Source of the DNA: an uncultured Chitinophaga sp.
GTDB taxonomy: Bacteria > Bacteroidota > Bacteroidia > Chitinophagales > Chitinophagaceae
Assembly: GCF_937898475.1 (NCBI RefSeq)
Contig: NZ_CALEJS010000019.1
Location: 1-64,000, forward strand
Length of the DNA stretch: 64,000 bases
Reading direction: 5' to 3'
Shown here: piece after piece, positions 15,140 to 22,328 of the stretch
Layout: each line of letters starts with the position of its first letter
Position numbering within the stretch: position 1 is the first letter of the stretch
Translations under genes and position numbers: made by a program
Notes under the pieces: model-generated
Seen by the model: only the letters and a program-made list of their open reading frames with translations
The model's database searches: none
Told to the model about the DNA's origin: nothing

Positions 15140-15509
15140 TTATAGCCCTTTACGAAGGCTGTCCGCATATGCATCCGGCAGCGGACTATCCTCCACCGCT
15201 TTGGCTGCTTTTTCTACGTCGTAGCTAAAGCGGATAAACTCAACCTGTACGCTGTCCTTATTCAGCACACTGCTGTTAAGCGCAGCCACAATCGTTCATA
15301 CCACGGCCAATGCCATAATCGTAATTCCCCGTAATGGTGGGAATGCCCCGTTTACGAATTTCCCGGATCACTTCGTTGGGTCAGATGTTGTACCCTACGA
15401 GGTCACCGAGGCAATAAATGGCGTCGGGCCGGCGGCTTTCAAGATCTTTAAAGAACGCTTCCAATGCCGGGAGATTGGCGTGGACGTCGCTGAAAAGTGC
15501 AATCTTCAT
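15140..15509 (-). pseudogene. decayed metallophosphoesterase gene
   Basis: The N-terminus is a clean calcineurin-type phosphoesterase (MKIALFSDVHANLPALEAFF, then YCLGDLVGYN). Then comes an in-frame TGA where relatives have Trp, and PNEVIREIRKRGIPTITGNY and DYGIGRGMNDCGCA. A TAA and a large internal deletion follow, after which the normal C-terminal helix resumes (VEFIRFSYDVEKAAKAVEDS, ending LRKGL). The His residues of the metal-site C-terminal half are lost, so the gene is dead. It lies between arsM and sigZ on the same strand, the usual place of this gene in SigZ loci. Confidence 0.8.
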
Positions 15510-15519
15510 AATAATAGGG

Positions 15520-16356
15520 TTACGAACAGCAGCCCGGTTCACAACAAACCGCAGGCTTTTCCGCATACACCGTAATGCTGTAAATACCTGTGTTACTAGC
15601 CCTGAACCGCGCTATTTCATCGGCAGTTAAGTATCCGGAAAGAATATCATCGGGAACGATGATGGCCTTTTCTTTCTGTATGGTGATATTGGTAAAGCCG
15701 TTCTTTTCTATCAGCTGCAGGTATTCCGTCTTTTGTATGGCGCCGGAAACGCAGCCGGCATACATCTCTGCAGCCTCCTGTATCTTAGTTGGTAATGATC
15801 CTGACAGCACGATGTCGGAAATACTGAAATGGCCGCCGGGTTTTAATACCCTGAATATTTCTTTGAATACGCCATCCTTGTTGGGCACCAGGTTCAGCAC
15901 GCAGTTACTCACTATTACATCGGCAATGTTACCGGTGACGGGCATTTGTTCTATATCTCCCTGGCGGAACTCTACATTATTGAATTGCAGCTTTTCGGCA
16001 TTGATCCGTGCTTTTTCGATCATGGCAGGAGTGAAGTCGATACCGATTACTTTACCGGTTTCGCCTGTTTCCTTGCGGGCAATGAAACAGTCATTTCCTG
16101 CGCCGGATCCCAGGTCTATTACCGTATCACCGGGTTGGATCTTCGCAAACTGTGTAGGCAGTCCGCAGCCGAGGCCCAGGTCTGCATCGGGGTTGTAGCC
16201 TTCAAGTGCGGAATAATCATCGGTCATGATGTTATATACCTCTGTGGAGCATCCGCCGGAACCGCAGCAGGAAGATTGATTGTCTTCCTTATCCTGTAAA
16301 GCAATGTCGGTGTATTTCTGCTTTACCATTTCCTTTAGCTTGGCATCTGTGGACAT
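15520..16356 (-). CDS. arsM: arsenite methyltransferase ArsM
   Basis: 278 residues. The SAM-binding motif is VIDLGSGAGNDCF. As-binding cysteines appear in SSCCGSGGCS near residue 28, NCVLNLVPNKDGVF near 150 and YAGCVSGA near 198. The C-terminus adds CCEPGCCS. ArsM methylates As(III) to less toxic or volatile species in the cytoplasm. A 16-bp operator identical in plan to the one before arsR lies 23 bases upstream of its start. The gene follows arsR on the same strand, with 56 bases between. Confidence 0.92.
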   Translation of the reverse strand: MSTDAKLKEMVKQKYTDIALQDKEDNQSSCCGSGGCSTEVYNIMTDDYSALEGYNPDADLGLGCGLPTQFAKIQPGDTVIDLGSGAGNDCFIARKETGETGKVIGIDFTPAMIEKARINAEKLQFNNVEFRQGDIEQMPVTGNIADVIVSNCVLNLVPNKDGVFKEIFRVLKPGGHFSISDIVLSGSLPTKIQEAAEMYAGCVSGAIQKTEYLQLIEKNGFTNITIQKEKAIIVPDDILSGYLTADEIARFRASNTGIYSITVYAEKPAVCCEPGCCS

Positions 16357-16378
16357 AAGAAAAATGCTTTATTGGTAA

Positions 16379-16394
16379 ATTGCAATATTGCGAT
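16379..16394. promoter_or_regulatory. ArsR-type operator before arsM
   Basis: ATTGCAATATTGCGAT, a near-perfect palindrome (one mismatched pair), centred about 30 bases upstream of the arsM start. It matches the arsR operator at 16762-16777 at 15 of 16 positions. Confidence 0.7.
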
Positions 16395-16412
16395 ATAATA
16401 AGTCAAAAAATT

Positions 16413-16745
16413 TTAACAGCAGCTGCTGTCCTTAAAATCCACATCTTTCAGAAAGCCGGCAAACACCTGCTGGTATCGTTTCCAGGTTTTGGGGTCAATA
16501 CAGTAGCAAACGCTGGCGCCTTCAATGGTGCCTTGTATTATACCTACTGCCTTCAGTTCTTTCAGGTGCTGGGAGATCGTTGCCTGCGCCAGGCCCAGCT
16601 GTTCTACCAGGTCTCCGCAGATACAGGCGTTCTGTTTAATCAGGTACTGAATGATGGCAATCCGCGCCGGATGGGCGAGGGCTTTTGCCATGGCTGCAAT
16701 TTCATTCTGCTGTTTGGTAAAGAGTGCTGTCTTTGTAAGTCCCAT
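16413..16745 (-). CDS. arsR: ArsR-family metalloregulator
   Basis: 110 residues. The winged helix is seen in MAKALAHPARIAIIQYLIKQ, NACICGDLVEQLGLAQATIS and HLKELKAVGIIQG. The Cys-x-Cys of NACICGDL lies at the metal-site helix of ArsR/SmtB proteins, and extra Cys occur in VCYC and the terminal SSCC. It is expected to bind As(III) or Sb(III) and release the two ATTGCAATATT operators ahead of itself and arsM. It is first in the arsR-arsM set. Confidence 0.92.
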   Translation of the reverse strand: MGLTKTALFTKQQNEIAAMAKALAHPARIAIIQYLIKQNACICGDLVEQLGLAQATISQHLKELKAVGIIQGTIEGASVCYCIDPKTWKRYQQVFAGFLKDVDFKDSSCC

Positions 16746-16761
16746 TCCAGGTAATTGTTAC

Positions 16762-16777
16762 ATTGCAATATTACGAT
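16762..16777. promoter_or_regulatory. ArsR-type operator before arsR
   Basis: ATTGCAATATTACGAT, a palindrome in the arsR promoter 17 bases upstream of the start. It is the second copy of the arsM operator, so autoregulation and co-regulation are expected. Confidence 0.7.
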
Positions 16778-16892
16778 AAAACAAATCAACAGCAAATTTT
16801 TTTTGATAAGCTTATATAGTGAGCCTGTTTAGTAAAATGGTATTATTGTACATTAGCAGCAAATTAATACCGCCCATTTAAAACCACGGCAT

Positions 16893-17258
16893 ATGTCTAT
16901 CGAAAAGATCAACATCGCTGAGAAACTAAGCAAATTCACGGATCACTGGAACCCCAGGATCATTGGAGAACTCAACAACCAGCATGTTAAGCTGGTTAAG
17001 TTCAAGGGGCCGTTTGTCTGGCACAAACATGATAATGAAGATGAGATGTTCCTGGTGATTGCCGGTGCTTTTACAATGGAGCTCCGGGATAAAACGATTG
17101 AACTGCAGCCCGGGGAACTGGTGATCATACCCAAAGGCGTGGAACACCGGCCGGTGGCCAATGAAGAAGTACATGTGCTTTTATTTGAACCGGCTACAAC
17201 ATTGAACACAGGCGATCAGGAAGGTGAATTAACCAGGGTTAACCTGGAGCGGATCTGA
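16893..17258 (+). CDS. cupin-domain protein
   Basis: 121 residues, a single cupin barrel. Motif 1 is seen as FVWHKHDNEDEMFLVIAGAF (His, His, Glu metal ligands) and motif 2 as LQPGELVIIPKGVEHRPVA (His ligand). A cytoplasmic metal-dependent or small-molecule-binding protein; substrate unknown. It is a single gene divergent from arsR. Confidence 0.85.
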   Translation: MSIEKINIAEKLSKFTDHWNPRIIGELNNQHVKLVKFKGPFVWHKHDNEDEMFLVIAGAFTMELRDKTIELQPGELVIIPKGVEHRPVANEEVHVLLFEPATTLNTGDQEGELTRVNLERI

Positions 17259-17537
17259 AAGGGTCTGCAGAATGCGCTACAACTTACTCAACTGCTTCCC
17301 CAGCTCATCCGCCTCGCTGGGCCGTGCCGCATCAGCGTTTACAATATTACCCGCTGGAATTCGTGATGAATCTGGCAAAATTTCCGGTTACTTTATCCCT
17401 TTAAAAATATTTTAACATTTTCTTCGTTATTGATAGGAACGTATACCCATTGTTAACATTATTCCTACATACAAGTGCCCTCCTGCAAGCTTTTAACAGC
17501 AATGGAAGCCCTTACCCAATACCCATAATATTTACCC
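17259..17537. other. intergenic, possible 3' fragment of a lost gene
   Basis: On the minus strand 17277-17359 reads GNIVNADAARPSEADELGKQ and ends LSKL plus stop, which looks like the C-terminus of a vanished gene. The rest is AT-rich promoter sequence of the following gene. Confidence 0.25.
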
Positions 17538-18821
17538 ATGAGAATCTTAACAGCAGTTATCACCGCCCTTTTATGTCTTCCTTTTGCTGATAGCGATAAA
17601 GGGAACGAAAATTATGATTTCCCGGATGTTATTGTTAAACGTGAGTTTAAAAATATGGACCAGGTTTATGACGGTACAGTGAGCTTTACACTCGCTACCG
17701 CAGGCTATTATAAAGAATGCCTGCAATACCAGCCTATTGACAGTACAAGATTAAAGGTGAAAATAGGTGTTAAACAGGCCAGGATAATCGACGGAAAGGA
17801 TTTCATCATTGAAAAGGCAAAGTCATACAGGATGGTCATGATAAATGAGGCGCATGATCGCCCTCAGCACAGGATATTTACAAAATCATTGCTTAAAGAT
17901 CTCTATGCCCAGGGCTTTAACGTATTAATGTTAGAGGGATTGGATTACAGTTCCAACGCCATGACTAAAGGTTACCCGGTTGATACAGACGGCGTTTACA
18001 CTAATGAACCGGTATATGCTTCGATGATCCGGTATGCACGGAAGATCGGTTTTGATATTGAGAGATATCATTATTATGAAAACAAGAAAATGCCCTACTG
18101 GGATGATACGATAAAGCTTGACGACAGAGGTTCGGTAAAATATATCAACTATGTTGATAAAGATTCCCTTGTTATCAAAGTATTGCCATCCGGAGATAAG
18201 GTGTACTATCAGACCAACCATTATGAAAAAGCACAGGCCAACAATGTCTATAAGATCATGCAGCGGCATCCCAAATCTAAATTCCTTATGCATGTTGGGT
18301 ATTGTCACTTATGTGAGTATGCTGACTCGGAGATGGCTCATCAACTGAAAAAGATGTTAAATGGGGAAGACTTCCTGACGATTGATCAAACGGTATATGA
18401 TGAACGAAGGGATATTACGGATACCATCTCTCATACTATCATGAAACGCGATCGTCCTTTTTTCGTGGAGGATGGACTGAGGGAATCTGTGCAGGTAACC
18501 GAAGGCGGTCGGACGGATTATATTATGTTTAACGCCACCCTCCGCGACTCCCTCGGCCGCCCCAGCTACCTGTTTCAAGACGTTGAGCAACGTTACGTCT
18601 ATAACATCCCCGAAAGGCTCACCGGCCCTGAAGACTACATCTTCGCCGCTTACCCGCTGGAAGAATATGAAGCCGAAAAAGAACACAGCATCGCCGTCGA
18701 TGTTGTCTACGCCAAAAAAGGCTCCGCCACACCCCCTTTACTATTATATAAAGGAAAATACGCTCTTTTAAGACGAAGCAGAGGGGATGTCTATAAAAGA
18801 ATAGACATAGAAGTAAAATAA
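17538..18821 (+). CDS. ChaN/Tiki-like secreted protein
   Basis: 427 residues with a short signal peptide (ILTAVITALLCLPFADS). Residues about 98-135 hold MVMINEAHDRPQHRIFTKSL and NVLMLEGLDYSS, and about 155-178 YTNEPVYASMIRYARKIGFD. This His/Glu layout is shared by the ChaN, Tiki and erythromycin-esterase superfamily. A second conserved stretch is KFLMHVGYCHLCE near 250. The C-terminal third is beta-rich and unassigned. Function is unknown; periplasmic hydrolase or metal-binding activity is inference. It stands alone with a hairpin behind it. Confidence 0.65.
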   Translation: MRILTAVITALLCLPFADSDKGNENYDFPDVIVKREFKNMDQVYDGTVSFTLATAGYYKECLQYQPIDSTRLKVKIGVKQARIIDGKDFIIEKAKSYRMVMINEAHDRPQHRIFTKSLLKDLYAQGFNVLMLEGLDYSSNAMTKGYPVDTDGVYTNEPVYASMIRYARKIGFDIERYHYYENKKMPYWDDTIKLDDRGSVKYINYVDKDSLVIKVLPSGDKVYYQTNHYEKAQANNVYKIMQRHPKSKFLMHVGYCHLCEYADSEMAHQLKKMLNGEDFLTIDQTVYDERRDITDTISHTIMKRDRPFFVEDGLRESVQVTEGGRTDYIMFNATLRDSLGRPSYLFQDVEQRYVYNIPERLTGPEDYIFAAYPLEEYEAEKEHSIAVDVVYAKKGSATPPLLLYKGKYALLRRSRGDVYKRIDIEVK

Positions 18822-18830
18822 TAACAGCAA

Positions 18831-18856
18831 AGCCGCCTCCTCAACAGGAAGCGGCT
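18831..18856. terminator. terminator hairpin
   Basis: AGCCGCCTCCT / AGGAAGCGGCT pairs over 11 bp with one mismatch and a four-base loop, between convergent genes. The plus side is followed by CTTTC, and the minus side by TTTGCTGTTATTATTTT. Confidence 0.65.
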
Positions 18857-18896
18857 CTTTCAGGCTTTAGAATGAAAAGGGGAGAACAACAATGGC

Positions 18897-19847
18897 TCAT
18901 TCACCTTGCTTGTTAAACTGCTTGTCAGTGAGCGAATGCAGAAAGGCCAACAGATCTTTTTTCTCATCTGTGCTTAAGCCCATCGGCTTAGCCAGTAAGC
19001 TGTCCCGGTTAATGGCATCGGGCACAAACCTGGCCGGGTCATTATAAAACTCAATCACTTCTTCCAGTGTCCTGAACATGCCATTGTGCATGTAGGGCGA
19101 CGTCAGCGCTACATTGCGCAGTGAGCCGATCTTGAATTTTCCCAGGTCTTCCGGGCGTTTGGTGATGGCCGCGCGTCCGCTGTCGTTCAGGGTACTGCCG
19201 TTGAACAGGCCAATATTCCGGAAATCGCGCTGGGTAAAGTCGGCGCCGAAGTGGCATTCCACGCATCTGCCTTTGCCGTTGAATACGTCAAAACCACGCT
19301 TTACGGCATCGCTCACGGCGGCGGGGTTGTCACTGAATTTCCAGTTGTCAAAGGGACTGTCGCTGGTTTCCAGTGTGCGCTCATAAGCGGCGAGGGCGGC
19401 GGCCAGGCTGCTGCTGTCCGGATCGCGGTCAAAGAACTTTTTAAAGTAGTGGCGATAGGCGGGGTGGCGCTGCAGCCTTTCCAGCGCCTGTGGTACGGGC
19501 AGGTTCATTTCATCGGGGTTGGCAATGGGCGCCAGCGCCTGTTCTTCCAGGCTGGCGGCGCGGCCATCCCAGAAGAAGGTGCTTTGCAGGCGTACGTTCA
19601 TGGCGCTGGGCGTGTTGCGTACTCCTTTTTTGCCACCCACTCCCTTGCTTACCATACCGGTGTCCGCAAAGGCATGATCGGGTTGGTGACAGCTGCTGCA
19701 GCTGATGCTGCAGTCTGCAGAGAGGATGGGGTCAAAGAAGAGCAGTGCCCCCAGCTCCGCAATGTCTGCCGGCTCCCTGTCTTTGAAAGACATGGGAACC
19801 AGCAGCACCAATACCGCGGCAATACCTATAATGAGAAACTGTTTCAT
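18897..19847 (-). CDS. di-heme cytochrome c peroxidase (MauG/CCP family)
   Basis: 316 residues with an N-terminal hydrophobic export segment (FLIIGIAAVLVLLVPMS). Two CxxCH heme motifs are present: CSSCH (about residue 50) and CVECH (about 196). The first-domain loop HAFADTGMVSKGVGGKKGVR and the second-heme partner region YMHNGMF are also present. The family reduces H2O2 or modifies substrates in the periplasm. It is the last gene of a set with a cupin and a small secreted protein, 10 bases after the latter. Confidence 0.92.
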   Translation of the reverse strand: MKQFLIIGIAAVLVLLVPMSFKDREPADIAELGALLFFDPILSADCSISCSSCHQPDHAFADTGMVSKGVGGKKGVRNTPSAMNVRLQSTFFWDGRAASLEEQALAPIANPDEMNLPVPQALERLQRHPAYRHYFKKFFDRDPDSSSLAAALAAYERTLETSDSPFDNWKFSDNPAAVSDAVKRGFDVFNGKGRCVECHFGADFTQRDFRNIGLFNGSTLNDSGRAAITKRPEDLGKFKIGSLRNVALTSPYMHNGMFRTLEEVIEFYNDPARFVPDAINRDSLLAKPMGLSTDEKKDLLAFLHSLTDKQFNKQGE

Positions 19848-19857
19848 GATCAGCGGA

Positions 19858-20214
19858 TTATTTTACTCTACCCATCACCAGTCTGCTCATACCTTCCTTC
19901 CTGTCTATGCAGCTGTCTGTTATGGGCACAAAGCGCATGGAGTCTGCATTGCTGAAGAAGAAAATTTTATACACGCCCCGTTTACCTTCGCAGCCATTAT
20001 CCGTGAAGGTAAAGATGTCGTCCTGGAGCGTATAGGTGCCGCTTACAAAGGGCTTTTTGTTTATATAGCCTTCAAAGGTGCTATCCGCTTTAAATACCAC
20101 ACCGGTAACATTGCCTTTTTCTGATGGTTTGGTTTCCCATCTTCCATGAAGCCGGTCTTTTTCTGATAACGTAACATAGGCCATTGCGGCAAAGAAGATC
20201 AATACAATTTTCAT
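19858..20214 (-). CDS. small secreted lipocalin-like protein
   Basis: 118 residues. A weak signal (KIVLIFFAAMAYVTLS) is followed by a beta-rich body starting LHGRWETKPSEKGNVTG and containing ADSTFEGYINKKPFVSGTYT and TFTDNGCEGKRGVYK. This is the pattern of lipocalin-like stress proteins of Bacteroidota (LxGxW at the start, a GxY strand). Two Cys could form a disulfide. It lies between a cupin gene and a MauG-type peroxidase in one operon, so an oxidative-stress link is inference. Confidence 0.65.
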   Translation of the reverse strand: MKIVLIFFAAMAYVTLSEKDRLHGRWETKPSEKGNVTGVVFKADSTFEGYINKKPFVSGTYTLQDDIFTFTDNGCEGKRGVYKIFFFSNADSMRFVPITDSCIDRKEGMSRLVMGRVK

Positions 20215-20245
20215 GACAATACTTTTTTCTGATTTAATAATGAGA

Positions 20246-20644
20246 TTAACGTACGCGGAGCGTGATGAAATAGCCGCTTCCCTTCAGCACATTGGCGGAG
20301 TGCAGCACCCCCCTGGGTATCCATATGCAGGAGTTCTTACCTGCTACGAATGTTTCTTCACCGATACGGATCTTATACAGCAGATCCTCATCTGACAGGA
20401 TGATGTTGATCTCATCGCTGTCCAGGTGTTTGTGCGGATGGGTATACTCCGCAGGTGGGGCTGACACCGGCGATATTTCATGTACCGCAAGGTGTAAAGG
20501 AAACCGCCTGGCAAAATACCGGGTTATACAGGCGGTGTTCTGATGGAACGGAACATTATCAAGCGCCGCCGGCTGCATACTGAAGATGTATGGCCTTTTT
20601 TCGCTGCTCACGGGGAACAGGTGATCACTGAACATTTGCATCAT
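20246..20644 (-). CDS. cupin-like protein
   Basis: 132 residues. A cupin barrel is seen in EYTHPHKHLDSDEINIILSD (His, His, Asp/Glu ligands) and GKNSCIWIPRGVLHSANVLK (His ligand). The N-terminal 45 residues are variable. It is first in a likely three-gene operon with the lipocalin-like and MauG-type genes (gap 31 bases). The adjacent start codons ATG-ATG at 20644 leave the exact start open by one residue. Confidence 0.75.
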   Translation of the reverse strand: MMQMFSDHLFPVSSEKRPYIFSMQPAALDNVPFHQNTACITRYFARRFPLHLAVHEISPVSAPPAEYTHPHKHLDSDEINIILSDEDLLYKIRIGEETFVAGKNSCIWIPRGVLHSANVLKGSGYFITLRVR

Positions 20645-20838
20645 TTTGGGATTAGAATTTTTGTACTCAAAACTGAATTAACGGGCACAAAATTATGGGC
20701 GCAGGCAGCCGTTGGAAATAGTAAATTTCTACCATCCCCACCTCCCCGGATTTGGGGATTGGCGGGTATCTGAAAGCTGCTTAAGTTTGTAGCTTATTGC
20801 TGATTGCACTATTCCTTCATTTAAAATTGAGTACCCCA

Positions 20839-21615
20839 ATGTATTCTCATTTGCAACTGAGAAGGCGTGTGAATCATATTATTTCCTTCCTCGATCCGGA
20901 TCAGCGGGAAGCGGAAGAAATAGACGAGGAAATCATGCATACGCTTTGTAACCTGCACAGGGTGTTTCCTGGCTGGACCATCTGTACCTGTCGCTTTATG
21001 CATACTAACTTCTTTTATGTAAGCGATAATTTCCGCGACCTCCTGGGACTGGAGCCTGCAACAGGTATCGAGGCATTTCATCTTGACAGCTTCTTTGACC
21101 GCGTACACCCCGCAGATGCGGCTGATTTTAACAAGGGCATTCACCTACTGGAAGCGCTGCTGAAGAAGGAAGACCCGGCAGATCATCACCGGTTCCGCTT
21201 TGTGTTCCATTACCGGGTGTTACATACAGATGGCAGGTATATCTGTATCCACGACGAGAAAGCCGTGATACGCCTGAAGAACGGGCGCTGCCTGTATTTT
21301 ATGCTGCTGAAAGATATCAGTCATGAAAACACCTATGCCGGGTTCAAAATGACTGCTTACAAAGAAGGGTATAGCGAGAAAGTACTGGAATACTATGCGG
21401 CTGCCGAAGCCAGCGCCCAGCTCACGCCCCGCGAAAGTGAGCTGATACCCCTGATGAAACAGGGACTGTCTATCAAGGAAGCTGCCGCCTGCCTGGGTAT
21501 CAGTCCGAATACCGTGCGGAACATGCGGCAAAAACTATTCGAGAAATTCCAGGTGAACAATGTAATAGAGCTGCTGAACCGCCTGGATGTAAACGGCCTG
21601 GCCACCGCTGTTTAG
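20839..21615 (+). CDS. PAS-LuxR transcriptional regulator
   Basis: 258 residues from ATG 20839, preferred over the earlier start. Residues about 45-170 look like a PAS-type sensor (FFYVSDNFRDLLGLEPATGI, RVHPADAADFNKGIHLLEAL, YRVLHTDGRYICIHDEKAVI). Residues about 195-255 form a GerE/LuxR helix-turn-helix (LTPRESELIPLMKQGLSIKE, GISPNTVRNMRQKLFEKF). Signal and targets are unknown. Its stop codon overlaps the stop of the convergent response-regulator gene by three bases. Confidence 0.85.
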   Translation: MYSHLQLRRRVNHIISFLDPDQREAEEIDEEIMHTLCNLHRVFPGWTICTCRFMHTNFFYVSDNFRDLLGLEPATGIEAFHLDSFFDRVHPADAADFNKGIHLLEALLKKEDPADHHRFRFVFHYRVLHTDGRYICIHDEKAVIRLKNGRCLYFMLLKDISHENTYAGFKMTAYKEGYSEKVLEYYAAAEASAQLTPRESELIPLMKQGLSIKEAAACLGISPNTVRNMRQKLFEKFQVNNVIELLNRLDVNGLATAV

Positions 21616-22253
21616 ACCAGCTTCTGGTTAATGGCCTTGGCCACGGCTTCTGTCAGCGAGGCTACATGCAGTTTTTCATAGATCTTCTTCACATGGCTGC
21701 GCACGGTTTCATAACCGATCTTCAGCCGGTCAGCGATCATTTTGTAACTTAATCCTTCCACGATGCAGGCCAGCACTTCCTTCTCCCGCGGAGAGAGGCG
21801 GTAATCCACCGCGGGCGCTGTTTGCACAGGCATTTGCTGCAGTTTTTCGAGCACCTTACGGGCAATGGAGGGCGACATGGGCGCACCGCCATACTGCAGC
21901 GCAGCAATAGCATCCGCCAGCAGGCTGTCCAGGTGGTTCTTCAGGATATAGCCCGAAGCGCCTGCACAGATAGCCGCAAACACCCGCTCATCATCTTCAA
22001 AAACAGTCTGCATTAAGATCTGTACATCGGGAAATGATTGTTTGATCAGCCGTACCGCCTCAATGCCAGACATGCCGGGCATCTCAATATCCATCAGGAT
22101 AATATCGGGGCGGCTGTTCCTCACGTCGGCCACACAATCCAGCACATGAGAGAAGGAACCGGCTATCTCAACGCCGGGTACAGTTTGTAATAGCAAAGTA
22201 ATGCTGTCGCGGATGTTCTTATTATCATCAAATATGGCGATGCGTATGCTCAT
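21612..22253 (-). CDS. NarL/FixJ-type response regulator
   Basis: 213 residues. The receiver domain carries acidic pocket residues in IAIFDDN, phospho-Asp55 in ILMDIEMPGMSG, and a Lys in YILKNHLD. The C-terminal LuxR helix-turn-helix starts at LSPREKEVLACIVEGLSYKM and continues LKIGYETVRSHVKKIYEKLH. It lies 75 bases behind its cognate sensor kinase on the same strand, so the two form a two-component pair. Confidence 0.92.
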   Translation of the reverse strand: MSIRIAIFDDNKNIRDSITLLLQTVPGVEIAGSFSHVLDCVADVRNSRPDIILMDIEMPGMSGIEAVRLIKQSFPDVQILMQTVFEDDERVFAAICAGASGYILKNHLDSLLADAIAALQYGGAPMSPSIARKVLEKLQQMPVQTAPAVDYRLSPREKEVLACIVEGLSYKMIADRLKIGYETVRSHVKKIYEKLHVASLTEAVAKAINQKLV

Positions 22254-22328
22254 AGCGGAGGATATTATCTAAGTTCCTATTAATTCAACACTCCTGCAAT
22301 CCCCGAAAAGGGGGATGGCCGGCGGCGC

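Noticed and set aside
6379..15509. Selenocysteine or an altered genetic code at in-frame TGA codons
   Set aside because: Both TGA codons replace Trp in genes that also carry frameshifts or deletions, and TGA is used as a normal stop in many intact genes here.
17277..17359. C-terminal fragment of an unknown gene on the minus strand
   Set aside because: About 25 codons look protein-like, but there is nothing upstream to anchor a family, so it is noted only with the intergenic region.
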